NCBI RefSeq assembly: GCF_046523945.1
Contig: NZ_CP171363.1
Span: 1,674,001 to 1,738,000, forward strand
DNA: 64,000 nucleotides
DNA from: Faucicola mancuniensis
GTDB lineage: Bacteria > Pseudomonadota > Gammaproteobacteria > Pseudomonadales > Moraxellaceae
Direction: 5' to 3'
The notes under the pieces were generated by a model that did not search any database, had not been told where the DNA came from, and was given only the letters and a program-made list of their open reading frames with translations. Made by a program: the position numbers and the translations under genes. This document shows, one piece after another, positions 1 to 11,226 of the stretch (positions are counted from its first letter, which is position 1; each line of letters begins with the position of its first letter).

Positions 1-2483
<2,483 letters not shown>

Positions 2484-2608
2484 ATACAACGCTTAAGTGT
2501 GTTGTTAGTTATTCTGATTTTATATCACCTTGATTTAGTTCAATTTTATTTGCTTTACTTAATATCTTATATGATATAAGTATATCAGACCATTCCTCTA
2601 TCCCCTTT

Positions 2609-2722
2609 TGCTGACGATTATAGCTTGTTGGTCCCACCTGATCCCTTCCCGAACTCAGAAGTGAAACAACAATACGCCAATGATAGTGTGGTTCTCCATG
2701 TGAAAGTAGGTCATCGTCAGCT
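2609..2722 (+). rRNA. rrf: 5S ribosomal RNA
   Basis: About 114 nt, 125 bases after the 23S end, with no tRNA in the spacer. It carries the conserved GGTCCCACCTGA and CCGAACTCAGAAGTGAAAC segments of bacterial 5S rRNA. The ends TGCTGACGA and TCGTCAGC pair as helix I. It is the last gene of the rRNA operon. Confidence 0.95.
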
Positions 2723-2736
2723 CCTTATATCCTAAG

Positions 2737-2763
2737 CCCCCTCGCAATCGTGAGGGGGTTTTT
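2737..2763 (+). terminator. Terminator of the rRNA operon
   Basis: The GC-rich inverted repeat CCCCCTC / GAGGGGG encloses an 8-base loop and is followed by a T-run. It lies 15 bases after the 5S gene, as expected for the intrinsic terminator of an rrn operon. Confidence 0.9.
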
Positions 2764-2844
2764 ATTTGACTCAAATTTATCCTTTAAATAAAGGCACAAT
2801 CTATGAGATTGTGCCTTTGTTTGTTTTAAGAATAGTTGGTGTTT

Positions 2845-3750
2845 TTAATGAAAGATTTTTTCAATGGAGTTTTTATCAAAATGGTAAACTTTTCCACAAA
2901 ATCCACAATCTAATCCAATTTGACCACCTTGTTCTTCTACCAGTTGTAAAGCCTGATTTTTGCCAAGTTGAAAAATAGCTGTATGACTTTTTTCTTCTGA
3001 ACAGGTGCAACCAAAAGCCAGTTTTACTGCTTCGGGTGCAATCACATCTTCTTCATGGTATAGGCGGTATAAGATTTCATTGGCTTCTAATGTGGTTAAT
3101 TCGTCTGCTTTTAGCGTGTTGGTTAACATTCTTAAGCGAGGAAATAGGTCATTGTCAATCTGTTCTTGTTCGTCTTTGTTATGTGGTAATAACTGCACAA
3201 GAATACCACCTGCTTGTTCACCATCGCAAGCAAGATTGATAATGGTTGGGATTTGTACAGATTGTTGTTGATAGTGTGTTAAACAATCTGCTAAATTATC
3301 AGCAACTCGTTCTACGATGCCTTGATAACCTTCAGTATTTTGGTTCAGTGGATTTTCAGGCTGAATATTGATAAATAATACACCTTCACCTGCTTTGCCA
3401 AGCATGGAAAAAGCATCATTTGCGGTAGTTAAATGTTGCCAATCGCCTTGCCAGTCGGCAAGTCCACGAATATGTCCATTGCTATCACACTCCGCCATTG
3501 CCCATTTTAGGCTTGTGGTGTTATCATCTAATGTTTGATTGTTTTGCAGTTGAATGGATAACCGTCCATCTATTTTTAGCGTGCTGATTAACAAACCTGC
3601 GGAAACGAGCATTTCTCCCAACAGTTTTTGCAATGCAATTGGATAGTTTTTTTGTTTGATGACATCTTGATAGCTGTCGGCAAGTCTAACGACATCGCCA
3701 CGGACAGGGCTATTTTCAATAAAAAAACGTTGACGTAAGTTATTTTGCAT
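2845..3750 (-). CDS. hslO: Hsp33 redox-regulated chaperone
   Basis: A 301-aa protein, close to the usual Hsp33 length (about 290 aa). Hsp33 is a cytosolic holdase that is activated by oxidative unfolding. The C-terminal zinc switch is visible: CTC at residues 248-250 and CGFC at 282-285, the CxC...CxxC arrangement that holds zinc in the reduced form. The N-terminal part matches the family (RQRFFIENSPVRGDVVRL). I chose the ATG at 3750, which has AGGA eight bases upstream; an in-frame TTG at 3771 would add seven residues but lacks a ribosome site. The gene is monocistronic, and its 3' end faces the rRNA terminator. Confidence 0.93.
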   Translation of the reverse strand: MQNNLRQRFFIENSPVRGDVVRLADSYQDVIKQKNYPIALQKLLGEMLVSAGLLISTLKIDGRLSIQLQNNQTLDDNTTSLKWAMAECDSNGHIRGLADWQGDWQHLTTANDAFSMLGKAGEGVLFINIQPENPLNQNTEGYQGIVERVADNLADCLTHYQQQSVQIPTIINLACDGEQAGGILVQLLPHNKDEQEQIDNDLFPRLRMLTNTLKADELTTLEANEILYRLYHEEDVIAPEAVKLAFGCTCSEEKSHTAIFQLGKNQALQLVEEQGGQIGLDCGFCGKVYHFDKNSIEKIFH

Positions 3751-4017
3751 AAGTTTGATTCCTAATAACAAATGTGAGTTTTATAATGGGGGTATTTTTT
3801 TGAATTCAAAGCTAAATTATTTCTCTTTTGAACGGTGAAATTTTACAGACTAATGGAAATAATGGGTTTTTTAAATAAAAAAAGTTTGCTAATTTTGATT
3901 TAATCAAATTTGATTTTTTAATTTTTTTTGTAGTAGTTTTTTAAGATTAGTGGTAGAGTAGAATTATTTATATAAATGGATTTTTTCCTTATTGGTCAAT
4001 CAAACTTTTTAAGGTGA

Positions 4018-5004
4018 ATGGGTGTAGAATTGAAAGTAAAATGTGGTTTTATCATTGTGTTAAATGCAATCATGCTGGTGGGTTGTGGTAAATTAACGAT
4101 AGAAGACGCTCAACCCACATTAACAAGCAAAAATACAACCTTGGATAAAATTCGTGCAACCAATACGCTTGTGGTCGGTTTTCATGATAGACCTGCACCA
4201 TTTTCTTATGTGCCAAACGGTAGTGCCACGCCGATAGGTTATGCCATTGATATTGAAAATCATTTGATAAACGCTGTCAAGTTGGCTGTGAATATGCCAA
4301 ATTTGGACGTACAGTGGAAACGTATTGAAGCCAGTGAACGGATAAACGCTGTTAAAACTGGTATGGTAGATTTTGAGTGCAGTACAATAACCAATACGTT
4401 AGCACGTCAACAGGAAGTCAGTTTTTCTATGGGATTTTTTGTGGTAACTTCTAGTTTTTTGGTGCATAAGAATCAAAATTTTACAGGTTATCAAGATTTA
4501 AACAATCAAAAAGTTGGCGTTGTTAAAAATTCTGTTTCTGAGAAAATCCTGCACGATTATGTGAAAAATCATGCCACAAAAATCAAAATCGTACAAATAG
4601 ATTCCGAAAATATTGAAAATGCGTTACAAACAGGCATGGTAGATATGTTGTTTAGCGATGATGTTTTGTTGGCAAACAATCGTATGAATTTGAAAAAACC
4701 TGACGAATGGCAAATTGTCGGTGAGCCGAATAATTATGAAATTTATGGCTGTACGCTGGGAAAAAATGATGATACATTTAAAAAAGTGATTGATAACAGT
4801 CTGTTAGATTTGTATGCCACAGGCAAAATATATCAGATGTATGATAAATGGTTTAAAACACCACTGCCAAAACTTGGCAAAAATTTAAACTATAGCCTAT
4901 CAGTAGAAAATGCCAAGTTATTTGCAAAACCTTATGATACGCCAGTACCAAGTGATATTAGCAAAGCCACACAAAATATTTCAAAGGGTTTTAAGACTGA
5001 TTAA
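4018..5004 (+). CDS. GltI-like amino-acid ABC transporter binding lipoprotein
   Basis: A 328-aa family-3 solute-binding protein. It aligns by eye with E. coli GltI (glutamate/aspartate binding) along its length: DFECSTITNTLARQ, SDDVLLANNR, KPDEWQIVG and YDKWFKTPLP all have counterparts there. An LVGC lipobox (Cys23) suggests it is an outer- or inner-membrane lipoprotein, not a soluble periplasmic protein. No permease or ATPase genes adjoin it, so it either works with a transporter encoded elsewhere or acts as a sensor. The start is uncertain: AAGG lies only three bases before ATG 4018, and TTG 4030 would give a cleaner signal peptide (MKVKCGF...). The ligand is inferred. Confidence 0.8.
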   Translation: MGVELKVKCGFIIVLNAIMLVGCGKLTIEDAQPTLTSKNTTLDKIRATNTLVVGFHDRPAPFSYVPNGSATPIGYAIDIENHLINAVKLAVNMPNLDVQWKRIEASERINAVKTGMVDFECSTITNTLARQQEVSFSMGFFVVTSSFLVHKNQNFTGYQDLNNQKVGVVKNSVSEKILHDYVKNHATKIKIVQIDSENIENALQTGMVDMLFSDDVLLANNRMNLKKPDEWQIVGEPNNYEIYGCTLGKNDDTFKKVIDNSLLDLYATGKIYQMYDKWFKTPLPKLGKNLNYSLSVENAKLFAKPYDTPVPSDISKATQNISKGFKTD

Positions 5005-5023
5005 CACAATGATGACGTATACC

Positions 5024-5055
5024 AAAAAAGCGACTGAATATTCAATCGCTTTTTT
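5024..5055. terminator. Bidirectional terminator between the GltI-like gene and ndk
   Basis: AAAAAAGCGACTGAAT and ATTCAATCGCTTTTTT form an inverted repeat with a single C-A mismatch. The A-run on one side and T-run on the other allow it to act on both converging genes. Confidence 0.85.
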
Positions 5056-5079
5056 AATTTTAAAACGTTTGCTTTAAAA

Positions 5080-5511
5080 TTAACGAGTGCGTGGGCAAAC
5101 TTCGTTGTCCGCAAAGAAGTAAGCAATTTCACGAGCGGCTGATGTGGTAGAATCAGAACCGTGTACCGCATTTTCATCAATGCTGGTTGCAAAATCACGG
5201 CGGATTGTGCCTTCGGCTGCGTCTTTTGGGTTGGTTGCACCCATAATATCACGGTGAGCCAATACTGCATTTTCACCTTCTAATACTGATACCACAACTG
5301 GGCCTGAAGTCATGAATTTTACAAGGTCGCCATAAAATGGACGCTCTTTGTGTTCTGCGTAAAAACCACCAGCTTTTTCGTCATCAAGGTGCAACATTTT
5401 TGCTGCAACGATTTTTAGACCTGATTTTTCAAAACGGCTGTAGATTTCGCCGATGTGGTTGCCACCAACTGCGTCTGGTTTGATGATTGAAAGGGTACGT
5501 TCAATTGCCAT
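5080..5511 (-). CDS. ndk: Nucleoside diphosphate kinase
   Basis: A 143-aa protein of normal family length. It moves the gamma-phosphate from ATP to other (d)NDPs through a phosphohistidine. The active-site histidine is His117 in NAVHGSD, and the N-terminal ERTLSIIKPDA nucleotide-binding signature is intact. ATG 5511 is preceded by a purine-rich AGGAAT site. The gene converges with the GltI-like gene across a shared terminator. Confidence 0.96.
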   Translation of the reverse strand: MAIERTLSIIKPDAVGGNHIGEIYSRFEKSGLKIVAAKMLHLDDEKAGGFYAEHKERPFYGDLVKFMTSGPVVVSVLEGENAVLAHRDIMGATNPKDAAEGTIRRDFATSIDENAVHGSDSTTSAAREIAYFFADNEVCPRTR

Positions 5512-5661
5512 GATAGTATTCCTATTTTGGGATAAAGTTTAAAAAAATGTATAAAAATAATCAAGATTGAAAAATCAGCGTTGATTATCTGCCTATTATA
5601 ATCAGATTGTTAAAAAATTACACTAAAAAATCACTTTTTTTGCAAAAAATTTAATTTTTTA

Positions 5662-5689
5662 TTGCAAAAATAATTTTTTGCGGTATTAT
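5662..5689 (+). promoter_or_regulatory. Probable tRNA promoter
   Basis: TTGCAA and TATTAT are separated by 16 bases, and the -10 lies about 40 bases before the tRNA at 5729. This resembles a sigma-70 promoter; it is a prediction from sequence only. Confidence 0.6.
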
Positions 5690-5728
5690 ATTTAGCTTAA
5701 TTTTACCAATCTTTTTGGTAAAATTGTA

Positions 5729-5805
5729 GGGCCTATAGCTCAGTTGGTTAGAGCAGAGGACTCATAATCCTTTGGTCCACAGTTCAAGTCTGTGTGGGCC
5801 CACCA
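5729..5805 (+). tRNA. tRNA with CAU anticodon, probably tRNA-Ile2
   Basis: A 77-base cloverleaf with CCA encoded. The acceptor GGGCCTA pairs with TGGGCCC, allowing one T-G pair. The anticodon loop CTCATAA gives CAU. The arms (GCAGAGGACTCATAATCC, TTGGTC, GTTCAAGTC) look more like E. coli ileX than elongator tRNA-Met, and the first bases rule out initiator tRNA. I therefore favour the AUA-reading tRNA-Ile2, whose C34 is converted to lysidine by TilS, but elongator Met cannot be excluded by eye. Confidence 0.85.
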
Positions 5806-5810
5806 ATTTT

Positions 5811-5844
5811 AAACCCTCGTAAACCCTTGGTTTATGGGGGTTTT
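5811..5844 (+). terminator. Terminator after the CAU tRNA
   Basis: A long imperfect stem (AAACCCTCGTAAACC with GGTTTATGGGGGTTT), a three-base loop and a T-run, starting five bases after the tRNA CCA. Confidence 0.8.
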
Positions 5845-5854
5845 GCTTATCTAA

Positions 5855-6001
5855 GCAGTCCAGACCATCGGGATTTTATCGACCGTTTTGCGGTACATCA
5901 TACTAATAGAAACACTGAATCTTATCATTTCCCACAAAGACGAACTGCTTGCCCAAAAAGACAATGATATAGCTACTCTCAAAACCTTGGTCGATCTATA
6001 G
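5855..6001 (+). pseudogene. Coding remnant without a start codon
   Basis: Between stops there is an open stretch of 48 codons that ends in a helical, charged segment (SHKDELLAQKDNDIATLKTL). Such tails occur at the C-terminus of many HTH regulators and phage-type proteins. There is no ATG, GTG or suitable TTG near its 5' end, so I read it as the 3' remnant of a lost gene. It lies directly behind the tRNA terminator, at the left edge of an eroded mobile patch. The identity is unknown. Confidence 0.35.
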
Positions 6002-6043
6002 TTAAAACTGTAATATAATAGGCATTTTACTCAAGTTATCGCT

Positions 6044-6304
6044 ATGCCAAAAATATACGACCAAGACCTACGAGACAAAGCTATCAGCAACTGGCAAAAG
6101 ACAGGCAACAAAAGCAAAACAGCCAGACTCTTTGAAATCAACCGTAACACCGCCTTTGAAAATTACGTCAAATCTCAAAAGTTTGACACAGCAAAACAAC
6201 TTAGAGAACAATACTTAAAAGACTATGCTGATATCAGTATTTCATATAACGCTTTGGCTCTAGACTATCAAGAACTAAAAAACTCACTTAATCAAATCCC
6301 ATAA
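6044..6304 (+). CDS. Small HTH protein resembling a transposase N-terminus
   Basis: An 86-aa protein. Residues 1-45 resemble the helix-turn-helix region of IS630-type transposases and related IS orfA proteins (YDQDLRDKAI, then KTARLFEINRNTAFENYV). The rest is a charged helix with no DDE catalytic domain, so it cannot transpose anything alone. Upstream, TATAAT lies inside AATATAATAGG about 25 bases before the ATG. Its last 21 bases overlap the 3' end of the dead IS1595 transposase on the other strand. It may be an IS fragment or a captured small regulator; function unknown. Confidence 0.5.
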   Translation: MPKIYDQDLRDKAISNWQKTGNKSKTARLFEINRNTAFENYVKSQKFDTAKQLREQYLKDYADISISYNALALDYQELKNSLNQIP

Positions 6305-6834
6305 ATGGCGTTGTAATTCATTCAAATCTTTATTCCAACGCCACCTTGCGAAACGGTGTTTCTCATCTTTTAAGTGAAACTCAAAATTTGCGGTTACACC
6401 ATTAAATTTGGCAAGCCTTCTTTTAGTAAAACTCCAAAAGCTCTCAATGCCATTAATATGACAATTACCGTGTGCAAACTCATGTTTACTGTGGTTTACC
6501 CTAAAATGCTTATCATAACTAACATCAACTAAGCCATTATCGCCACGAAAGCCTCTGAATAAATAATGCTATTCACATCAACCCTACCTAGTATCAATGC
6601 TTGTAGAGTGCCTTTTTTGCAATCTGGTACAATTTTTAGTATAAACTCTACCATCACGCTCAAAGATACCAAAAACAGGTTGTTTAAGTGTGCCACGACC
6701 ACGTTTTAGTTTACCATGAAAACCACGTTGGCGTTTTGCTCCAAAATAGCTTTCATCAAGTTCTATTTCACCGTATGATAAGCGTTTATGATTTTTTTGA
6801 CTTGATAGATGCTTAACTTACTGTTATATTTCAT
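6284..6834 (-). pseudogene. Degraded IS1595-family (IS1016-like) transposase
   Basis: Reading the minus strand gives recognisable IS1595 transposase pieces in different frames. They are an N-terminal start (MKYNSKLSIYQVKKI), a core (SYGEIELDESYFGAKRQRGF with the first catalytic Asp), KIVPDCKKGTLQALILGRVD, and a C-terminal part (GNCHINGIESFWSFTKRRL with the catalytic Glu) running to a TGA at 6284. About 60 residues are missing after the N-terminus. Frame breaks lie near 6640 (A-run) and near 6560. The gene cannot encode active transposase. I could not identify terminal inverted repeats. It probably arrived in, or helped break, the neighbouring HKD gene. Confidence 0.8.
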
Positions 6835-6866
6835 GTTTCTAGTCTAGTATGGGTTGTGTTGCTAGT

Positions 6867-7220
6867 CTAGAGCCCATTTTTGGTCAAGTTAGAACTGCCA
6901 ACTATCAAAACATGTTCTTTTTCATGTTCAAACAAAAAAAACTTTGCATGTATATTTTTGTTGTCAGGGGCAAGACGCACCGACACATTGCTAAATTTTA
7001 GCAACTCTCGCATGGTGGCTGGTTGGTTAAATCCAAGATAAGAAGAGATAATTATTTTTCCATGCACATTTCTTTGGCTGAAATCAAACAAATGCGTTTT
7101 TAACAGATTAATCCCTTCAGTGGTGATAAAAGCCACCAAAAAACAAAAACTTTTTGCTTTATCAATATGATGGGTTAAATCTGTCAAAATAAATTGTTGT
7201 TGTGTTACATCATTTACCAA
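6867..7220 (-). pseudogene. Truncated HKD (phospholipase D-like) nuclease-domain fragment
   Basis: A 117-residue fragment with the PLD-type module found at the N-terminus of DUF3427 superfamily-II helicases. These are large proteins often encoded in defence or restriction islands. The HKD signature is visible: HAKFFLF (His, Lys) followed by IVGSSNLTKNG. The frame stops immediately after the motif, at a junction with a CTAGACTAG direct repeat and the dead IS1595 gene, so the helicase part is missing. At the other end the frame is open for another 12 codons upstream of the only start (TTG 7220), without ATG. Both ends look broken. Not expected to be functional. Confidence 0.65.
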
Positions 7221-7486
7221 TATTTTAGGTGTATGTCCTTTGTTAGGATAATATTAGGCGTCCAAAAATCCATGTTTTAAAGAATCCATTAGGCTGTTAT
7301 TCGGGTTTTGAGTGTCCAACATGATTTGCTTCATCTATTTTCTAAATCACTCATCATATCATACCAAAATGACAAGTTGTTTTGATTTTTTTTAAATATT
7401 GTGGGGTTTGTGAAAATCTTATCAAATTAATGCTTCCACCCAAAAATTTTGTTAAAATAACCGCTTTTTGATGAAATCCTTTTAGC

Positions 7487-10400
7487 ATGCGTTTAAAACA
7501 ACTCAAACTCGCTGGCTTTAAATCCTTTGCCAACCCAACCACCTTTCACTTTAAACACACCATCACCGCCATTGTCGGACCAAACGGCTGTGGCAAATCC
7601 AACGTCATTGACGCTGTGCGTTGGGTCTTGGGCGAAAGCTCCGCCAAACAACTGCGTGGCGGTGCGATGAGCGATGTCATCTTTGCAGGCTCACAAGAAA
7701 AATCTGCTAAAAGTCTGGCAAGTGTGGAGCTGGTTTTTGAACACACCCAAGGCGATGATGCAGGGCGTGGCGGTATCAACCACGCTTTAAACCTGTATCA
7801 CGAGCTGTCCGTCCGCCGTCAGATTACCAAAGACGGCAAGTCCGACTATTTTATCAATGGCACAAAAGTGCGTCGCCGTGATGTAGTTGATGTGTTTTTG
7901 GGGACGGGGCTGGGTGCGAGAAGCTATGCGGTGATTGAGCAAGGCATGATTGGGCGGATTATTGACGCTAACGCCATGCAACTGCGTGAATTTATTGAAG
8001 AAGCGTCTGGTGTTTCTCGTTATCAAAATCGCCGTGAAGAAACCCAAAGACAGCTAGACATCGCAACTGACAACTTAAGTCGGCTAAAAGACATGACAAG
8101 TGAGCTGACCGCCCAACAAAAACGCCTTGAAAAACAAGCCAAAACCGCCAAACAAGCCCAAGAATTTCAACAACACATTGATAAAATTAACCAACAATTA
8201 TTGGTAAACGAACATTTTAGTTTATACCAGAAACGCCAACAATTAGAAAAAGAGTATCAACTGATTAACCAAAATTTGGAGAAAAAACAACAAATTATTG
8301 AGCATTTGACCCATCAACAAAAACAAATTTTAACCCAAAATTATGAGAAACAAATCGCCCAACAAGAACAACAAAACCAATACCAACGCCATTGGCAACA
8401 ACAGCACGAAACCCAAACTTTGTTTAATCAACAAAACAATTTGCTCAATGAACAACAGTCAAAAATTGTTGAATTAAATACACAAGATAACGAACTTACC
8501 AACCAAATTTTACACATTCAAAGCGAACTGGAACAAAACCAAAAAAACCTAACAGATTTACCCAATCAATTAGAAAAAATACAACAACAACTTAGTAATT
8601 ATAAACAACAAACCCAAGATTTAACTTTGGCACGACAGAAAATTGCCAACCAAATCAGCCAATTACACAAAGACAAACAAGAACTTGACAAACAGCAAGC
8701 CATCAATGACAATTTATTAAAAACTAATCAACAGCAGTTGGTTAAAATAAAAAATCAACAAAAACAACACGAGCAACAATACCAAAAATGGCAAGAAAAA
8801 CAGCAACAAATTGATGAAAACGATGATACTGAGCAAAGCCTGAGTGAAATATTTGACAAAATTTCGGCAATAGAAAATCGTGTTATCAATCGCCAAGAGC
8901 AAATTGCCGAGCAAATGGACGAAGTGGAAAGTCTAAAACGCCAACACCAACAAGCCGAACAACAAATTGAAAAATGGCAAACAGAACAAGATACGCTACA
9001 AAAACTGTTAAACCATCAAGAACAATTTTTACAAAAACTCAAACAAAATCAACAGGTTGCTAATAATTTGCCTTTGTTGATTGAACAGCTTGAATTGAGC
9101 GAAAAAGGCAAAACTTTTAGCAAGATGTTTGATGAATTGTTGCCGATTTTAACCAAATGGACGGTGGCAAATTTTGATGATTTGGCAAATGTGTCAGCCC
9201 AAAGTTTTTTAAACAATGAATTATTGTTGAAAAATATTAACAATCAAACCCAAACGCTTGATTTTTTGCGACAGTCGGATTGGGTGTTGTTAAATGATTT
9301 GTTGCTAACGCCCAATTTGCCGATGTTTCACAAAATTTGGTGTTGTCAATCGGTGCTAAATGTCACTGATGTGGTGGATATTTTGCCAAAAATTGCCGAT
9401 AATTGGTTGTTATTTAGCACGCAACAGGGCGATTTTTGGTTGTTTAGTGCGTATTGTTGTGTGAATTTGCACCAAATTTCACAAAATAATGAACAAATAC
9501 CAAATATTACCCAACGATTTAGCCAGCAACATCGCATTGACGAGTTGCAAGATTTGATTGAAAAACAACATTTGCCGTTGAATCGTTTAAAACAACGACT
9601 GCAAGAAGCGATGGTAAGTTTGCAAGAATGGCAAGCCCAAGACCAAGCGGAACGCCAAACGATTGCTCAATTAAACGAGCAAAAACAAAAACTAAACACT
9701 CAAAAACTGGAAAAACAACACCAACAAAATCATTTGCAAAGTGAAAAAAATCGCCTTGACGAGCAACAAAAGCATTTAAATAAAGAATTAAGTGAAATTG
9801 AACAAATTATTCAACAATTTACCGATAAAGAACAAGATATTAAACAAAAATTGGCAGAAATTCAGCCAGTTTTGGGCGAAGCCATTCATGAACGAGAAAG
9901 TTTTGACAACCAGTTAAATCAAGCGATTGCCGAGCAAAAACGCCAAGAATCGGTGGTGAACGAATTAACCATTGCTTTAACCAAAGGGCAGTTACAATGC
10001 CAGCACCAAGCGGATAATCAACAAAAACTGCAACAGCAACAACGCCAAATCAAAACCCAAATTGAGCAATTAAATCAATCGGTTGCAAGTTTGCAACAGC
10101 AGTTGCCAACTTTGACCGAGCAGTTGGCAAGTTTTGATGAAAAATTAACACAAAGTGAAGGAAAACTACAAGAAATCACCGCAGAGCTTGCCGAATGTGA
10201 GCGACAAAAACAGCAGTTGCAACAACAACTAGACCAAACACAGAGTGAATACCAAGCCGAACAGCAGGCGTTTTATGCTTTGGACACGCAAATGGCATTG
10301 ATAAAACAAAGTAGCGAGCAAGTTGCGGCGAAAATTATTGAACAAAAATTGATTATTGATGAGTTTGATGAAAATCAACTGTTGGCAGATGATGAGGTTG

Positions 10401-11074
10401 GGCGGTTGCGACAACAGCAACAACATTTTCAACAAAAATTGTCAAATTTGGGTGCGGTGAATTATTCGGCGGTGGCGGAGCTAGAAGAAGTCAATAGTCG
10501 GTTATCGCCGATGGACGAGCAGATTGTGGATTTGACCGCCAGTATGGACACGTTGCGAAAGGCGATTGCCGAGATTGACAGCCAAACCAAACAGTTGTTT
10601 ATGAATATGTTAAAAGAAGTCAATAGCGAGCTAAATCATCTGTTTCAACAAGTGTTCGGTGGTGGACAAGCCCAATTGGTGCTTGCCAATGATGGCAGTG
10701 GTAAGGGTTGGCAGGCGGGACTTGAGTTGATGGCACAGCCCAAAGGCAAGAAAAACAGCCGTTTGGCATTGCTCTCTGGTGGCGAAAAGACTTTGACGGC
10801 ATTAAGTTTAGTGTTTGCGATTTTTAAACAACAACCTGCTCCGTTTTGTGTGCTTGACGAAGTGGACGCACCGCTTGATGATGCCAATGTTGAGCGTTTT
10901 GCCAATTTAATCAAAGACTTAGCCAAAGATGTACAGTTTATTTTTATCAGTCATAATAAATTGTCCATGCAGATTGCGGACGATTTAAAAGGCGTAACCA
11001 TGCCGACTGCGGGGATTTCAAAATTGGTGAGCGTGGATATGAAAGATGTGGCAAAATATTTGGAAAATGGCTAA
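7487..11074 (+). CDS. smc: Chromosome segregation and condensation protein SMC
   Basis: A 1195-aa SMC ATPase that compacts and individualises sister chromosomes with ScpA and ScpB, which are not encoded here. Walker A is GPNGCGKSN at residues 31-39. The C-terminal head has the ABC signature LLSGGEKTLTAL and Walker B FCVLDEVDAPLDD. Between the heads lie two very Gln/Lys-rich coiled coils (about 170-510 and 680-1010) around a central globular hinge (about 520-670). The hinge is divergent and lacks obvious glycine-rich dimerisation motifs, though DFWLFSAY resembles gammaproteobacterial hinge ends. The start is ATG 7487. It is followed by zipA and ligA in the same direction, an order known in Moraxellaceae and Pseudomonas. 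Confidence 0.96.
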   Translation: MRLKQLKLAGFKSFANPTTFHFKHTITAIVGPNGCGKSNVIDAVRWVLGESSAKQLRGGAMSDVIFAGSQEKSAKSLASVELVFEHTQGDDAGRGGINHALNLYHELSVRRQITKDGKSDYFINGTKVRRRDVVDVFLGTGLGARSYAVIEQGMIGRIIDANAMQLREFIEEASGVSRYQNRREETQRQLDIATDNLSRLKDMTSELTAQQKRLEKQAKTAKQAQEFQQHIDKINQQLLVNEHFSLYQKRQQLEKEYQLINQNLEKKQQIIEHLTHQQKQILTQNYEKQIAQQEQQNQYQRHWQQQHETQTLFNQQNNLLNEQQSKIVELNTQDNELTNQILHIQSELEQNQKNLTDLPNQLEKIQQQLSNYKQQTQDLTLARQKIANQISQLHKDKQELDKQQAINDNLLKTNQQQLVKIKNQQKQHEQQYQKWQEKQQQIDENDDTEQSLSEIFDKISAIENRVINRQEQIAEQMDEVESLKRQHQQAEQQIEKWQTEQDTLQKLLNHQEQFLQKLKQNQQVANNLPLLIEQLELSEKGKTFSKMFDELLPILTKWTVANFDDLANVSAQSFLNNELLLKNINNQTQTLDFLRQSDWVLLNDLLLTPNLPMFHKIWCCQSVLNVTDVVDILPKIADNWLLFSTQQGDFWLFSAYCCVNLHQISQNNEQIPNITQRFSQQHRIDELQDLIEKQHLPLNRLKQRLQEAMVSLQEWQAQDQAERQTIAQLNEQKQKLNTQKLEKQHQQNHLQSEKNRLDEQQKHLNKELSEIEQIIQQFTDKEQDIKQKLAEIQPVLGEAIHERESFDNQLNQAIAEQKRQESVVNELTIALTKGQLQCQHQADNQQKLQQQQRQIKTQIEQLNQSVASLQQQLPTLTEQLASFDEKLTQSEGKLQEITAELAECERQKQQLQQQLDQTQSEYQAEQQAFYALDTQMALIKQSSEQVAAKIIEQKLIIDEFDENQLLADDEVGRLRQQQQHFQQKLSNLGAVNYSAVAELEEVNSRLSPMDEQIVDLTASMDTLRKAIAEIDSQTKQLFMNMLKEVNSELNHLFQQVFGGGQAQLVLANDGSGKGWQAGLELMAQPKGKKNSRLALLSGGEKTLTALSLVFAIFKQQPAPFCVLDEVDAPLDDANVERFANLIKDLAKDVQFIFISHNKLSMQIADDLKGVTMPTAGISKLVSVDMKDVAKYLENG

Positions 11075-11226
11075 TTTAACAAAAATTATCAAAACTTTTT
11101 AACAAAAATTGAAAAAAACTTGGTAATTTTTTGGCAAAATTGACAGTTTTTTGTAGCTCAAAGACCGCTAATCATGGTACTATAACACCATTTTTATTAT
11201 CATAATTTTTGAAAGGATAATTCGGT

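Noticed and set aside
11141..11190. TTGACA as the zipA promoter -35
   Set aside because: The nearest -10-like hexamer is more than 30 bases away, so spacing is wrong.
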